Shown: positions 36,254 to 47,449, counted from the first letter of the stretch. The stretch: DNA of 64,000 bases from Paramuribaculum sp. (GCA_022511125.1 JAFLSD010000001.1:124001-188000), one strand, 5' to 3'. A program made the numbers and translations. The notes: generated from the sequence alone by a model not told the origin.

Positions 36254-37051
36254 ATGAAAAGACTGATTTTCTTTATTGCGATATCAGCCGTATTTCTCAC
36301 GGCATGCGGTCACAAGAAGGATGTGAGAAACTTTGCCATAAACCTGGCAGAGAAGGTGGCCGAAAATCAAAGGGATTCAATCCTGCGGGTGTATCCGGAA
36401 GCGGAAGTGGCTGATTCGTTCGCGCTCACATTCAATCCTGATTCCGTAACAGTGAAAACTTCGGATGATGACGGCTGCTATATCGTCAGTCTTTCGCCGG
36501 AGGCATCGCTGATGGTGTACCGCGCTCCAGACGGAAGCATGTCGGTGGTTCAATCGAAGGGGATTTTCGCCTATCCTGACGAGAAGCTGATCGTAGCGAA
36601 AAAAACCGGTATGTGGAGCGACAAGCTTTCTGATGTAGAGATGAATGCGCGCATGAACGACGAAGAGTTTTTCAAGTATATCGCCGACCATTCGGCAGAC
36701 CACATACCGGAAATTCTCACTATCGGTAAACCGGATAAAGAGCAAGGTATCGGGCGTTATTATCCGGTGATAAACAACACCGATTCGGATGTGGACAGCA
36801 CGGAATATTATGTCAAGGTGCGCGACGAGCATCCGGACTATAAGAAACTGGGGTATACAGGGGGTGCTTCTTTCTATGTTATACCGGGTAAAACAGTACC
36901 TGCCAGAGGCACAGCCAAAATTCCCATCGACTCAACAGCGGGTGTCACAGCCAATAGTATCATCATGCGTATACCTATAGAACAGCTGGCGATGAGATTC
37001 ATTGTCTACACGGGGAATGAGTACAGGGAGTATCTCAACTCCAAGAAGTAA
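36254..37051 (+). CDS. Lipoprotein of unknown function
   Basis: This is a 265-residue protein. The signal peptide with lipobox (FFIAISAVFLTACGHK) places the Cys at about residue 18. The N-terminal half is an uncharacterised alpha/beta region. The C-terminal part (NNTDSDVDSTEYYVKVRDE...VIPGKTVPARGTAKIPID...MRIPIEQLAMRF) is laid out like the NNT...PG domain of the proteins at 16658 and 28536, so I regard it as a distant member of that domain. It has its own promoter at 36194-36224 and converges on mfd. Cellular role unknown. Confidence 0.78.
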   Translation: MKRLIFFIAISAVFLTACGHKKDVRNFAINLAEKVAENQRDSILRVYPEAEVADSFALTFNPDSVTVKTSDDDGCYIVSLSPEASLMVYRAPDGSMSVVQSKGIFAYPDEKLIVAKKTGMWSDKLSDVEMNARMNDEEFFKYIADHSADHIPEILTIGKPDKEQGIGRYYPVINNTDSDVDSTEYYVKVRDEHPDYKKLGYTGGASFYVIPGKTVPARGTAKIPIDSTAGVTANSIIMRIPIEQLAMRFIVYTGNEYREYLNSKK

Positions 37052-37104
37052 TTTTTCCCCCGAAAGACTCCATATTGGCTGCGGGTTAAGGGTTTTGTGG
37101 AAAT

Positions 37105-37145
37105 TAGCGCAAAAAATCCCTCTTTGAGGGAAATTTCGCTATTTT
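37105..37145 (+). terminator. Terminator hairpin between the lipoprotein gene and mfd
   Basis: TAGCG (37105-37109) pairs with CGCTA (37137-37141), with inner TCCCTC/GAGGGA and then TTTTC. It sits in the 120-nt convergent gap. Confidence 0.5.
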
Positions 37146-37171
37146 CGTCCCTGTTTGAGGTTTTTTTCTGT

Positions 37172-40100
37172 CTATATCTCGCTCATTCCGACCATCGTCT
37201 CCAGAATCTCCGTCGCAGCCTTCACGGTCGCCACGTCCTTGATCATGAAGCTTCGTTTGGCTCCGTTCTGTCTTATCTCGCAACGTTGAGGATTTTTCGT
37301 CACGTAATGAAGGATTTTGCCGAACATCGGCGATCGGTAATAGGCTACATTCGACTCGTCGACAAAATAGATATACATACGTTCCTGTTTAAGAACCACT
37401 TTCTCTATGCCAAGCCGACGGGCTAAACGCCTCAGGCGTGGAATGAGCAGCAGCTCGTCCGTAACGGGGGGAATCTTCCCGAAACGGTCGGTCAGACGGT
37501 TGCGGAATTCCTTAAGCTCTCTTTCCCTTTCTATGCTGTCCAGTTCCTGATAAAGCGATATGCGTTCGCTCTCCTGCGGCACATAATCGGCGGGGAGAAG
37601 CAGCTCCATGTCGCTTTCTATCACGCAGTCGGCCACATAGCTCTTTTCTTCGTCGGGATTTTCAGGGAGCACCCCGGCAAATTCCTCGTTTTTGAGCTCT
37701 GTCACAGCCTCGCGCAGGATTTTCTGATATGTCTCATAGCCAAGATCGGCTATGAAGCCGCTCTGTTCCGCCCCCAGGAGGTTTCCGGCACCTCTGATAT
37801 CGAGATCCTGCATCGCTATGTGGATGCCACTCCCCAATTCGCTGAAATTCTCTATTGCCTGCAGACGACGCCGCGCTACGGGAGTCAGAGGAATGTGGGG
37901 AGGCACGAGCATATAGCAGAAAGCTTTTCTTGACGAACGGCCAACGCGTCCGCGCAGCTGATGCAACTCCGACAGGCCGAAATTCTGGGCATTATTTATG
38001 ATTATGGTATTCACCCGGGGCATATCCACTCCGTTTTCGATGATCGACGTCGACAGCATAACGTCATATTCATGGTCGGAAAAGTCAATGATAGCCTTCT
38101 CCAGCTTCTCGGGGGGCATCTGTCCGTGGGCGATGATTGTCCTTGCGTCGGGAACGAGCCGCTTCACCATAGCTTCAAGTTCATTGAGCCCTTCGATGCG
38201 GGGATTCACTATAAATATCTGCCCGTTGCGCGACATCTCGAAATTCACGGCCTCGCTTAAGATTTCGTCGGTCAGCGAATCGATGGACGTGACTATGGGA
38301 TATCGGTTGGCGGGTGGTGTCGTAATTGCCGACAGATCCCTTGCACCCATCAGCGAGAACTGAAGTGTGCGCGGAATAGGCGTGGCGCTCATTGTCAGAG
38401 TGTCGACGTTGGTTTTCATCTGTTTGAGCTTCTCTTTCACTGCCACCCCGAACTTCTGTTCCTCATCGATTACAAGCAGCCCCAGATCCTTGAACTTGAC
38501 CGAATTGCCTATAAGCTTATGAGTTCCGATGATAATGTCGATTTTCCCCGCCGCCAGATCCTCCAGAATCTGCTTCACCTGTTTGGCCGATCTCGCGCGC
38601 GAAAGATAGTCTACCCTTACCGGGAAGTCTGCGAGACGCGTTTTAAACGTATTGTAATGCTGATAGGCAAGGACGGTAGTCGGAACCAGGATAGCAGTCT
38701 GCTTTCCATCCACAGCTGCCTTGAAAGCGGCGCGGATTGCTATTTCAGTCTTTCCGAAGCCAACATCTCCGCATATCAGCCGGTCCATCGGCTTATCACT
38801 TTCCATATCGGCCTTCACCGCTTTCGTCGCTGTCAGCTGGTCGGGCGTATCTTCATAAATGAAAGAAGCCTCGAGCTCATGCTGGAGGTAGGAATCGGGC
38901 GCAAACGCATGCCCTTTCTCGTTTTTGCGGGCGGCATAAAGTTTTATAAGATCGCGGGCAATATCTTTAAGCTTTTCCTTAGTTTTCTCTTTTATCCTGT
39001 TCCATGCACCTGATCCCAGCTTGTTGATTTTGGGTGGGACACCTTCTTTTCCGCGATATTTCGACAGTTTGTGGAGAGCATGTATCGAGACGAAGATAGT
39101 ATCGTTGTTGGAATAAGTCAGCTTTATCATCTCCTGAGTACGCCCGTTGACGTTCGTGCGCAGGAGTCCCGCAAATTTTCCCACGCCGTGATCGACGTGC
39201 ACGATATAATCGCCAGGTTCTATCGCACTCAGCTCCTTGAGCGAAAGAGCAAGCTTTCCAGACCGAGCCTTATCGCTCTTCAGATTATATTTGTGGAAAC
39301 GGTCGAATATCTGATGATCGGTAAAAAGACAAACCTTACGGCTATGATCGACAAATCCCTCATGGAGAGTGGCTATCACCGGGGTAAAAGCTATTTCCTC
39401 CCCTCGATCGGTAAAGATAGCTCTGAGGCGCTCTATCTGCTTTTCGCTGTCGCTCAGAATATAAAGTTTGTAGCCATCCTTTATAAACTTCAGGAACGAC
39501 TCGCTTATCAGGTCGAAATTTTTATGATATATAGCTTGTGGAGTACATCCGAAGTCTATTGAACCGTCGGGCGGGTTGGCCGGTAGAGCTCCTGCTGAGA
39601 AATGGACCTTGCGTAGCGATATGAATTTTTCGGCAAACTCTTGGGCGTTGACCACCCGGTTCATTGCCGTCCGGTCGCCTTCGCCTGCAGTTTCAGCACT
39701 CCTGGAGAACGTTTCGGCAGCGATATCGGCTATAGACCTGACAGTGTAGTCGGCATCCCTCGCCGCAATAAGCATGTCTCCCTCCAAGATGTCCAAAAGC
39801 GAGGCGCCCTCAGCCGAAGGATCTGTCGATGCTGTGACAATCACCTCTTCATGACGTTCTACCGAGAGTTGGGTCGCCGTGTCAAAAGTTCGAATGCTGT
39901 CAATCTCATCGCCGAAAAAATCCAATCGGTAAGGCATTTCATTGCTGTAAGGAAAAATGTCTAAGATCGATCCTCTCACCGCAAATTGCCCGGGTTCGTA
40001 GACATAGTCAGTCTCCTCGAAACCCTTGTCGCGAAGCCATCTTACAGTCTTCGTCATATCCGTGGCCGTATCCTTCCGCAGAGTTAACGTCTGCTGAGCC

Positions 40101-40522
40101 ATACGTTCTTTCGTAGCCACTTTTTCAGCCAAAGCCTCGGGATAAGTCACTATTATCAGCCGGTCTCTTTTATTGCCGACAAGATGGTTCAGCACTTCCG
40201 TGCGAAGTATTTCCGAAGCCGCATCAGATTGTCCGTACTTAATGTGCCGTTTATAACCCGAGGGAAACATCAGCACAGTTTCCTCTCCATTTATTCGGGA
40301 CAAGTCGTGGTAAAGATAGCCGGCATCATCTGCCGAGTCACCTATAACGATCAACCCTTTTCCGACAATTTCAGGTAAATCTGACAACAGTAACCCCGCC
40401 GAAGAGCCAGCAAGACCGAAAAGCCATAAGTCTTTTTTCCCCTTGAACGATTTTTTAAGCGCCTCCTTTCTCGGAGGACTCAGAAATTCAACGGCTTGAT
40501 GTCTCAGCGCTTCATTCATCAA
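37172..40522 (-). CDS. mfd: Transcription-repair coupling factor Mfd
   Basis: This 1116-residue DNA translocase removes RNA polymerase stalled at lesions and recruits UvrA. It has the N-terminal UvrB-homology region and a CarD-like RNA polymerase-interaction domain ([24 protein letters not shown], about residue 435). The superfamily 2 helicase core follows: Walker [21 protein letters not shown] box [10 protein letters not shown], motif [14 protein letters not shown], motif [11 protein letters not shown]. The C-terminal TRCF domain is intact. Length is normal. The protease gene lies upstream with a 23-nt gap, so the two are likely co-transcribed. Confidence 0.97.
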   Translation of the reverse strand: MMNEALRHQAVEFLSPPRKEALKKSFKGKKDLWLFGLAGSSAGLLLSDLPEIVGKGLIVIGDSADDAGYLYHDLSRINGEETVLMFPSGYKRHIKYGQSDAASEILRTEVLNHLVGNKRDRLIIVTYPEALAEKVATKERMAQQTLTLRKDTATDMTKTVRWLRDKGFEETDYVYEPGQFAVRGSILDIFPYSNEMPYRLDFFGDEIDSIRTFDTATQLSVERHEEVIVTASTDPSAEGASLLDILEGDMLIAARDADYTVRSIADIAAETFSRSAETAGEGDRTAMNRVVNAQEFAEKFISLRKVHFSAGALPANPPDGSIDFGCTPQAIYHKNFDLISESFLKFIKDGYKLYILSDSEKQIERLRAIFTDRGEEIAFTPVIATLHEGFVDHSRKVCLFTDHQIFDRFHKYNLKSDKARSGKLALSLKELSAIEPGDYIVHVDHGVGKFAGLLRTNVNGRTQEMIKLTYSNNDTIFVSIHALHKLSKYRGKEGVPPKINKLGSGAWNRIKEKTKEKLKDIARDLIKLYAARKNEKGHAFAPDSYLQHELEASFIYEDTPDQLTATKAVKADMESDKPMDRLICGDVGFGKTEIAIRAAFKAAVDGKQTAILVPTTVLAYQHYNTFKTRLADFPVRVDYLSRARSAKQVKQILEDLAAGKIDIIIGTHKLIGNSVKFKDLGLLVIDEEQKFGVAVKEKLKQMKTNVDTLTMSATPIPRTLQFSLMGARDLSAITTPPANRYPIVTSIDSLTDEILSEAVNFEMSRNGQIFIVNPRIEGLNELEAMVKRLVPDARTIIAHGQMPPEKLEKAIIDFSDHEYDVMLSTSIIENGVDMPRVNTIIINNAQNFGLSELHQLRGRVGRSSRKAFCYMLVPPHIPLTPVARRRLQAIENFSELGSGIHIAMQDLDIRGAGNLLGAEQSGFIADLGYETYQKILREAVTELKNEEFAGVLPENPDEEKSYVADCVIESDMELLLPADYVPQESERISLYQELDSIERERELKEFRNRLTDRFGKIPPVTDELLLIPRLRRLARRLGIEKVVLKQERMYIYFVDESNVAYYRSPMFGKILHYVTKNPQRCEIRQNGAKRSFMIKDVATVKAATEILETMVGMSEI

Positions 40523-40545
40523 TCTATAAGTGTGACTTGTCGGTC

Positions 40546-42228
40546 CTACTTTTTGGCAGCAGTTTTCTTAGGCTCGAGAAGTTCCTTTATTTTACCCGGT
40601 GTATGAGCAGTTTCAGCAGCCTTTTCTAATGCTCTGTCAGAACGTAGCTCTACGATTATGCTTCCCGGTTCGTAGTAGTAACGTTCAATAATTTCCCTAA
40701 GGATTATCGGTTCGATGGTTTCTCGCTGTGCATCAAGATCCTGCTGTAAAGGATGTTTCAGCATCCCTTCGAGAACCTTGAACTGAACATCCAGACTATC
40801 AGAAGCATACCCTTCTATCTTTGCCGTTTCCTTTAGTCGTTCGAGCATAGTCTCGCATACTCTGTCATAATTAAATTTATCGGGGTCGATGAAGTTTTTG
40901 AAATCTTCGTAAATAGAATCGGTTATCTTGAATGTATCCAACGAGGGCTTCTCGGGATGTTCGGCGAAATATTTATTGGCGAAATCGAAAGCCCACATGT
41001 CGCGGATAATGTTATAGACTATCCTGCTCATTTCGGGATATTCCACAGTTACATCGGGAGTTATTCCTCCTCCATCGCGAACAATTCGGCCGTGTGCGGT
41101 CCGGAATTCGGTGGTAAGACTATCTGGAATGCGCGTAACGCGACCCAGTTCGTCGCGGTGACTATAGTCTATTGCTTGAATCAATCTCCCCGAAGGAATA
41201 TAATATTTTGCAACCGTTACCTTCAAAAGTCCGTCGTAAGGAAGACTCCGGGTAATCTGTACCAGCCCTTTTCCGAACGAGCGGTTGCCCACGATCACTG
41301 CTCTGTCGAGATCCTGAAGCGCGCCCGCAGTTATTTCGGCAGCCGAAGCCGACTCGCCATCTATAAGCAGAATCAACGGTATTTCCGTATCGACGGGAGC
41401 CGTCGTGGTTTTGTAAACCTTCTCTGTCAACGCATCCTTACCTTTAGTCCTTATCACCTCAGTACCTTTCGGAACAAAATTACCGACAACTTTCACCGCA
41501 CTCTCCAAAAGGCCTCCGGGGTTACCGCGAAGGTCGAGCACTATCGTTTTGACGGCAGGATTCTTCTTAAGTTCGGTCAACGCTATTTTCACCTCGTCAC
41601 CCGTGGATTCCGTGAATGACGACAGCTGGATATAACCCAAATCGCCTCGCTCTACTCCGAAATAGGGAACTGAGGGCATCTTGATTTTTTCACGTGTCAG
41701 ATTGAAAATCAAAAGAGAATCCTTCACATAAGGCCTTTTGACCATCACTTCCAACTTTGTTCCGGGAGTGCCCTTAAGCATATCCGACACCTCCTGGCTC
41801 GTCTTTCCAAGCACCGTGTCACCGTCGATTGCAACTATTAGATCACCGGGTCTCATTCCCGCTCTTTGTGCCGGCGTCCCTTGATGAGGGCCTGAAATAT
41901 AAACATTGCCGTTGCGTTGAACGATATACGAACCTATTCCGCCGAATTCGCCCGTGTTCATCGTCTTGAACTCGTCGACCTCCTGACGGGGCATATATAC
42001 AGTATATGGATCGAGTTGAGCCAACATACTGTTTATAGCAGTCTCAACAGCTTTTTCCGCATCAATCGAGTCGACATAGAAAGTCTGCATCTCTTTGAAC
42101 ACCGCCGTGAACAAATCCAGCCCCCTATTGATGGCATCCTTGTTACTTCTTGTCTGAGCTGTTATTGTCACAGCAAAAAGCAACGCCATGACAGCTCCCA
42201 CACCTAACCTATAATAATTTCTATTCAT
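40546..42228 (-). CDS. S41-family C-terminal processing peptidase (CtpA/Prc type)
   Basis: This 560-residue periplasmic protease has an N-terminal signal/anchor (MNRNYYRLGVGAVMALLFAVTITAQ). A PDZ domain covers about residues 85-165 (GGIGSYIVQRNGNVYISGP...RAGMRPGDLIVAIDG). The S41 catalytic core has the Ser in LIDGESASAAEITAGAL and the Lys in GNRSFGKGLVQ. A C-terminal extension of about 180 residues ends in a Lys-rich tail. It degrades or trims substrates by recognising C-termini. It is upstream of mfd in the same operon. No convincing promoter box was seen for it. Confidence 0.93.
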   Translation of the reverse strand: MNRNYYRLGVGAVMALLFAVTITAQTRSNKDAINRGLDLFTAVFKEMQTFYVDSIDAEKAVETAINSMLAQLDPYTVYMPRQEVDEFKTMNTGEFGGIGSYIVQRNGNVYISGPHQGTPAQRAGMRPGDLIVAIDGDTVLGKTSQEVSDMLKGTPGTKLEVMVKRPYVKDSLLIFNLTREKIKMPSVPYFGVERGDLGYIQLSSFTESTGDEVKIALTELKKNPAVKTIVLDLRGNPGGLLESAVKVVGNFVPKGTEVIRTKGKDALTEKVYKTTTAPVDTEIPLILLIDGESASAAEITAGALQDLDRAVIVGNRSFGKGLVQITRSLPYDGLLKVTVAKYYIPSGRLIQAIDYSHRDELGRVTRIPDSLTTEFRTAHGRIVRDGGGITPDVTVEYPEMSRIVYNIIRDMWAFDFANKYFAEHPEKPSLDTFKITDSIYEDFKNFIDPDKFNYDRVCETMLERLKETAKIEGYASDSLDVQFKVLEGMLKHPLQQDLDAQRETIEPIILREIIERYYYEPGSIIVELRSDRALEKAAETAHTPGKIKELLEPKKTAAKK

Positions 42229-42492
42229 ATTTTTATCTTACTTTATCTGATTCAAAAGATCTGCAATCCAGGAAACTCATAAAATTCCAAAGCTTCAGAA
42301 GTCTGCTTAGAATTAAATATTCGCCACCTATGCGGTAAAAATTTAGCGAAATTACTCATTTCTCCTCGTTTCTCCGCACTATTCCATGTTTAAAAATGTT
42401 TATATCTCACTGCAAGCGGATAAATGATTCCTTTGTCGCATTGGATTTTGCCGAGTAGGGAATCGGGGAGAACGAATTTGGACCGAAATAGC

Positions 42493-42520
42493 TTGAGTTC
42501 AGAAAAAATGCGTAACTTTG
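42493..42520 (+). promoter_or_regulatory. Promoter of the psd-pssA operon
   Basis: TTG (42493-42495), 17-nt spacer, TAACTTTG (42513-42520). It lies in the 330-nt gap between the divergent protease and psd genes. I see no gene in the rest of that gap. Confidence 0.65.
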
Positions 42521-42561
42521 CAAACTAATTCAGTTTGGTTTCTTCCGTGCGTTCCGAAGCC

Positions 42562-43251
42562 ATGGCGATGAAGGTTAAGATACATAAAATCCATAGGGAA
42601 GGGACTAATATCTTAGTGATATTATTCCTGATGCTGGGTGTTATCAACGCTTCGGCATGGATGTTTATACGTCCTGTGGTTCTTCCCATTATCTTTTCCT
42701 CGCTTTCAGGAGTGTTATTTCTTTTGGTGCTGAATTTTTTCCGCTCTCCCCGTAGGTATTTCCGTGGAGACGAGACTAATGTAGTAGTGTCGTCGGTCGA
42801 CGGTCGAGTAGTGGCTCTCGAGGAGGTTTACGAAGGAGAGTGCTTGAAACGCAACGCTATCCAGCTTTCGGTATTCATGACGATTTTCAATGTCCACGTC
42901 AATTGGTTTCCAATCAACGGTAAAGTGCTGTCGGTGACGCATCATCCCGGTCGTTTCCTCTCGGCTTATCTGCCAAAATCAAGCACTGAAAACGAACGGT
43001 CGACCATTGTCATCAAGGCCGAAAACGGCGAAGACATCGTGGTGCGACAGATTGCGGGTGCCGTTGCCCGACGGATAGTCACTTACGCGGAACCGGGAGA
43101 GGAAGCCGACATCAGTGCTCATTTGGGATTTATCAAATTCGGATCGAGGGTTGACATCTTTTTGCCATTAGATTCGGAAATCTTGGTGAAAATCGGCGAT
43201 AAGACTACCGGAGGCATCACCGAAGTGGCTCGGCTTAAACCTCGCGGATAA
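42562..43251 (+). CDS. psd: Phosphatidylserine decarboxylase
   Basis: This enzyme of about 229 residues converts phosphatidylserine to phosphatidylethanolamine. It has an N-terminal pair of membrane segments (ILVILFLMLGVINASAWMF; PVVLPIIFSSLSGVLFLLVL). The Psd core follows, with VSSVDGRVV, the HVNWFPINGKV motif and the self-cleavage site FGSRVDIFLP, where cleavage before Ser forms the pyruvoyl cofactor. Start ATG 42562 or 42568; an upstream in-frame TTG at 42535 adds no recognisable sequence. pssA follows after 15 nt, so consecutive steps of lipid synthesis are in one operon. Confidence 0.94.
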   Translation: MAMKVKIHKIHREGTNILVILFLMLGVINASAWMFIRPVVLPIIFSSLSGVLFLLVLNFFRSPRRYFRGDETNVVVSSVDGRVVALEEVYEGECLKRNAIQLSVFMTIFNVHVNWFPINGKVLSVTHHPGRFLSAYLPKSSTENERSTIVIKAENGEDIVVRQIAGAVARRIVTYAEPGEEADISAHLGFIKFGSRVDIFLPLDSEILVKIGDKTTGGITEVARLKPRG

Positions 43252-43266
43252 AAATTTTTGATTGAA

Positions 43267-43992
43267 ATGTTTCGGAAATTAATATCAAACATACCAAACT
43301 CCATAACGTGCCTGAATCTGGTCTGCGGTGTGACGGCATGCATCTTCAGTTTCCGTTTTTCCGAGATGATCGGAGGACTATACGGTATGGAATGGGTGTG
43401 GATATTCATCGGCGCGGCCGCTATATTCGATTTTTGCGACGGAGCGGCAGCCCGGGCTCTTCACGCTTACTCCGACCTCGGCAAACAGCTTGACTCACTG
43501 TCTGATCTTGTAAGTTTCGGTGTCGCTCCCTCATTGTTGATGTTTAACCTTATAGGTTGTTATAACGGTGGATGGGAATGGTGGTCGTTCACAACTCTCA
43601 TGATTGCTGTTTGCGGAGCTCTGCGCCTTGCCAAATTCAATATCGACGACTCACAGCACGACACTTTCCGCGGCCTTCCCATACCCGCTAACGCTATATT
43701 TTGGATCGGTTTCAGCGCATGGTCGACAATGAATGTATATCCGGGGAATTGGGTGACAGTAGCATTTATCGTTTTCATAGCTTTGATGATGATCAGTCCG
43801 ATGAGAATGTTTTCGCTGAAATTCACCAGTTGGGGAATGGAAGCAAATCTGCGCCGTTATATCATTCTGGCTGCAGCAGTCATTTTCTTCTTCACGACCG
43901 GTATTGCCGGTTTCGCTTGGACTATAATCCTATATATCATCATGTCGGCTTTCGGGTCGAAATCGCCTGACTCCCGACAGCAAATAAAATAA
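43267..43992 (+). CDS. pssA: CDP-diacylglycerol--serine O-phosphatidyltransferase
   Basis: This 241-residue integral membrane enzyme makes phosphatidylserine from CDP-diacylglycerol and serine, supplying the Psd encoded just upstream. The CDP-alcohol phosphotransferase signature is present as DFCDGAAARALHAYSDLGKQLDSLSD, with the conserved D-(x)2-DG-(x)2-AR-(x)n-G-(x)3-D-(x)3-D. About seven hydrophobic segments are seen. Start ATG 43267 (MFRKLISNIPNSITCLNL) is preferred over an in-frame TTG at 43258. Confidence 0.95.
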   Translation: MFRKLISNIPNSITCLNLVCGVTACIFSFRFSEMIGGLYGMEWVWIFIGAAAIFDFCDGAAARALHAYSDLGKQLDSLSDLVSFGVAPSLLMFNLIGCYNGGWEWWSFTTLMIAVCGALRLAKFNIDDSQHDTFRGLPIPANAIFWIGFSAWSTMNVYPGNWVTVAFIVFIALMMISPMRMFSLKFTSWGMEANLRRYIILAAAVIFFFTTGIAGFAWTIILYIIMSAFGSKSPDSRQQIK

Positions 43993-44000
43993 CAGAACTT

Positions 44001-44354
44001 ATGGCCTTTTTTCTCTTTCTGATAATCTTATTCCTTTTCATCATCTATGTTCTTCCGGGGATAGTGAAATGGAGACTGAGAAAGGTAGTGGAAAAACGCG
44101 CAGCGACCTTTCAGGAACAAGCACGTGCGTGGGAGAACGAATACCGCCGTGAGCATCGATCCGCAGGTTGGTCGCACGAAGGAGAGAAACCACACGAGAA
44201 AGTCATCACAAAGGACATGGGGGAATATGTCGATTTTGAAGAAGTGACAGAGGTGAATTACGAAGAATGTCGCAAGGACGGAGGTGGAAAAAAATTCTCA
44301 TCTCGAACAGAATCCCGCATCACAGATGTGAAATGGGAAGAAATCAAAGATTGA
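44001..44354 (+). CDS. DUF4834-like small membrane protein
   Basis: This 117-residue protein has one N-terminal transmembrane helix (FFLFLIILFLFIIYVLP) and a charged cytoplasmic tail. The tail ends in a region with EYVDFEEVTE and TESRITDVKWEEIKD. This layout, and the place after phospholipid genes in a Bacteroidales genome, fits the DUF4834 family. The function is unknown. It starts 8 nt after pssA, so it is the third gene of that operon. Confidence 0.75.
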   Translation: MAFFLFLIILFLFIIYVLPGIVKWRLRKVVEKRAATFQEQARAWENEYRREHRSAGWSHEGEKPHEKVITKDMGEYVDFEEVTEVNYEECRKDGGGKKFSSRTESRITDVKWEEIKD

Positions 44355-44401
44355 AATAACAAAGAATCGATTCGGCTTGTCACCGGTCTACGTCGTCGTT
44401 T

Positions 44402-44737
44402 TCAACGCAGGGAGTTGAGGGAGTCTATCATGTTCTGCAAAGTGGAACGGATAGAACGGAGACGTGATATCGCTTCATACTGACGGCGAACACCGTCGGG
44501 ATTCATTTTTAGTTGCATCTGGGCAGCATCTATATGCAATCCTCTTTCCTTCACGAGATAGTTGATCACGGCTATTTTTTCAATGTCGGACGGAGTATAA
44601 AAACGAGTGCCTTTCGAGTTTCTTTTTGGCTTGATAACAGTAAACTTGCTTTCCCAGAATCGCAATGTCGACGCCGGAAGCCGAAGCAATTCGGCCACTT
44701 CACTGATTTTATAGTATTTCTTGTTAAGATCGTCCAT
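44402..44737 (-). CDS. MerR-family transcriptional regulator
   Basis: This protein has 111 residues from ATG 44737 (MDDLNKKYYKISEVAELL). The winged helix-turn-helix MerR domain is at residues 8-75: YKISEVAELLRLPASTLRFWESKFTVIKPKRNSKGTRFYT. A short helical C-terminus follows, with no cysteine-rich effector site. Such short MerR proteins are common next to alaS or lysostaphin-like genes in Bacteroidetes. It is divergent from alaS with overlapping promoter regions. An upstream in-frame ATG at 44791 would lie beyond its -7 box. Confidence 0.9.
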   Translation of the reverse strand: MDDLNKKYYKISEVAELLRLPASTLRFWESKFTVIKPKRNSKGTRFYTPSDIEKIAVINYLVKERGLHIDAAQMQLKMNPDGVRRQYEAISRLRSIRSTLQNMIDSLNSLR

Positions 44738-44760
44738 ATCGTGGAGAAATAGAGTGTTTG

Positions 44761-44788
44761 CAAAAGTAATAAAATAACGGTAATTTTG
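44761..44788. promoter_or_regulatory. Face-to-face promoters of the MerR gene and alaS
   Basis: On the minus strand TACTTTTG (44768-44761) serves the MerR gene. On the plus strand TAATTTTG (44781-44788) serves alaS. The two -7 boxes are 12 nt apart, so the two polymerases cannot bind together. The MerR protein could act here, but no operator was identified. Confidence 0.55.
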
Positions 44789-44830
44789 CATAACTAAAAA
44801 ACGTCGAATAGAAAAAACAAATAAAAAAAT

Positions 44831-47449
44831 ATGCTAACAGCAAAAGAAATAAGGGAATCTTTCAAAGATTTTTTCAAATCAAAAGGCCATCAGATAGTTC
44901 CGTCAGCACCAATGGTGATTAAAGACGATCCTACTCTGATGTTCACTAACGCCGGCATGAACCAGTTTAAGGATATCATCCTTGGTAATAAAGCTGCTAA
45001 ATACAACCGTGTGGCCGACTCTCAGAAGTGCCTTCGAGTTAGCGGAAAACATAACGATCTCGAAGAAGTGGGTTTGGATACATATCACCACACTATGTTC
45101 GAAATGCTCGGCAATTGGTCGTTCGGCGATTATTTTAAAAAGGAAGCCATCGATTGGGCCTGGGAATATTTAGTCGATGTGCTCGGGCTACCGAAAGAGC
45201 GTTTATATGCCACCGTATTTGAAGGATCACCTGACGAAGGATTGAGTCGCGACGATGAAGCTGCCGGCTATTGGGAAAAACATCTGCCGGAAGACCATAT
45301 TATAAACGGCAACAAACACGACAATTTCTGGGAAATGGGTGATACGGGTCCTTGCGGACCTTGCTCGGAAATACATATCGACCTCCGGAGCGATGACGAA
45401 AGAGCTAAAATTCCGGGTAGTCAGCTGGTGAACAAAGACAATCCTCAGGTAATCGAAATATGGAATCTGGTGTTCATGCAGTATAACCGTAAAGCCGACG
45501 GAAGTCTTGAGCCGCTCCCCGCTAAAGTGATTGACACAGGTATGGGTTTCGAGCGTCTCTGTATGGCTCTTCAAGGAAAACAGTCCAATTACGATACCGA
45601 TGTCTTCACTCCGTTGATTGAAAAAATCAGTGAAATATCGGGTAAAAAGTACGGTGAGGATAAGAAAGCCGATATCGCTATGCGTGTTATAGCCGATCAC
45701 ATCCGCACGATAGCATTTTCGATTGCCGACTCTCAGCTGCCCGGTAATGCGAAGGCCGGATATGTGATTCGACGCATTCTCCGAAGAGCTGTCAGATATG
45801 GCTATACATTCTTAGGCTTGAAACGGCCTTTTATGTATGGACTCACCGATACACTCATAGAAAACATGGGAGATGCTTATCCGGAATTGGCCAAACAACG
45901 TGAACTTATTATGAAAGTGACACGGGAGGAAGAGGATGCTTTTCTGCGTACGCTCGATAACGGAATTAAATTGCTCGACAATTCAATAGCTCAAGCAAAG
46001 AAAGAAGGTAAGAATGAAATTACAGGTAAAGAAGCATTTACACTCTACGACACCTATGGTTTCCCGCTTGACCTGACCGAACTCATCCTCAAAGAAAACG
46101 GCATGACTCTCGATCACGACGGATTCAACCGAGAAATGGAAGCCCAGAAGGCAAGAGCACGTAATGCTGCTGCAGTCGAAACAGACGACTGGGTGACAGT
46201 AAACGAAGGTGAACCTGAGTTTGTCGGCTATGACAATAGTGTTTGTGAAACCAAAATTTTACGCTACCGCAAGGTTAAGCAGAAAAAAGGAGAATATTAT
46301 CAGATAATCCTTCGTGAAACCCCTTTCTATGCTGAAATGGGTGGTCAGACAGGCGACAGCGGTACGCTTACCGCATCCGACGGCTCAGTAACAGAGATTT
46401 ACGATACCAAACGCGAAAATGGCGTAGCTGTCCATCTAACAAAAAAACTTCCCGTAGATCCGAGCGATACGTTCATGGCTCAGATCGATGAGGAAGCACG
46501 CGAAAACACGTCGCGGAATCACACAGCCACTCACATTCTCCATCATGCACTCAGAAAAGTATTAGGCGATCATGTGGAACAGCGTGGTTCTTTTGTCTCT
46601 CCTAACGTGCTCCGCTTTGACTTCTCACATTTCCAGAAACTCACTCCGGAGGAAATAAGGGAAGTAGAACATACGGCCAACCGGATGGTAAGAAAAGCGA
46701 TAAGACGCGACGAACGACGGAATGTGCCTATCGCCGAAGCTCAGGAAATGGGTGCTATGGCTCTATTCGGGGAGAAATATGGAGAGGAAGTGCGTGTAAT
46801 ACGTTACGGTGACTCTGTAGAACTTTGCGGTGGTACGCACGTTGATAATACCGGCAATATCGGGATGATAAAAATTATATCCGAGAGTAGTATAGCTGCG
46901 GGTATACGCCGAATCGAAGCTATCACAGGACAGGCAGTCGAGGAAACTATCGACGGTATGGCAGATACTCTGCGCGATCTTTCCCGTATGCTCAACAATG
47001 CTCCTGATCTCGTTGCTGCTATGCGTAAAAGCATAAGTGAAAACACCGAATTAAAAAAACAGGTCGATGAATTTTTCAACGAACGCGTCAACAATCTCGC
47101 CAAGCGTCTGATAGAGAAAGCCGAAATAAAGAACGGTATCAAAATTGTTTCACTTCGAGGGACAAGCACACCGGACATAGCCAAAGGCGTGGCTTTCAAC
47201 GTCAGAGCCGAGAGTCCTGAGAATACCGTATTTATAGGAGCTACAAAAGATTCTGCCGATAAACCACTGCTAACGCTCATGATCACCGAGGATCTTACAG
47301 CTAAAGGTCTCAATGCAGGCAAAATAATACGCGAAGCCGCTAAGGCCATCAGCGGTGGAGGTGGAGGACAACCGGGATTTGCACAGGCGGGCGGCAAAAA
47401 TGCCGACGGTCTCTCTCAAGCCTATGAAAAGATAGCGGAATCACTCTAA
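44831..47449 (+). CDS. alaS: Alanyl-tRNA synthetase
   Basis: This 872-residue class II synthetase charges tRNA-Ala. The N-terminal catalytic core has motif 1 ([17 protein letters not shown]), motif 2 ([14 protein letters not shown]...[19 protein letters not shown]) and motif 3 region (DTGMGFERL). The editing domain has [11 protein letters not shown] (zinc-site His) and [10 protein letters not shown]. The C-Ala domain closes with [14 protein letters not shown]. Full length for the family. The terminator hairpin begins inside the last codons. Confidence 0.97.
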   Translation: MLTAKEIRESFKDFFKSKGHQIVPSAPMVIKDDPTLMFTNAGMNQFKDIILGNKAAKYNRVADSQKCLRVSGKHNDLEEVGLDTYHHTMFEMLGNWSFGDYFKKEAIDWAWEYLVDVLGLPKERLYATVFEGSPDEGLSRDDEAAGYWEKHLPEDHIINGNKHDNFWEMGDTGPCGPCSEIHIDLRSDDERAKIPGSQLVNKDNPQVIEIWNLVFMQYNRKADGSLEPLPAKVIDTGMGFERLCMALQGKQSNYDTDVFTPLIEKISEISGKKYGEDKKADIAMRVIADHIRTIAFSIADSQLPGNAKAGYVIRRILRRAVRYGYTFLGLKRPFMYGLTDTLIENMGDAYPELAKQRELIMKVTREEEDAFLRTLDNGIKLLDNSIAQAKKEGKNEITGKEAFTLYDTYGFPLDLTELILKENGMTLDHDGFNREMEAQKARARNAAAVETDDWVTVNEGEPEFVGYDNSVCETKILRYRKVKQKKGEYYQIILRETPFYAEMGGQTGDSGTLTASDGSVTEIYDTKRENGVAVHLTKKLPVDPSDTFMAQIDEEARENTSRNHTATHILHHALRKVLGDHVEQRGSFVSPNVLRFDFSHFQKLTPEEIREVEHTANRMVRKAIRRDERRNVPIAEAQEMGAMALFGEKYGEEVRVIRYGDSVELCGGTHVDNTGNIGMIKIISESSIAAGIRRIEAITGQAVEETIDGMADTLRDLSRMLNNAPDLVAAMRKSISENTELKKQVDEFFNERVNNLAKRLIEKAEIKNGIKIVSLRGTSTPDIAKGVAFNVRAESPENTVFIGATKDSADKPLLTLMITEDLTAKGLNAGKIIREAAKAISGGGGGQPGFAQAGGKNADGLSQAYEKIAESL

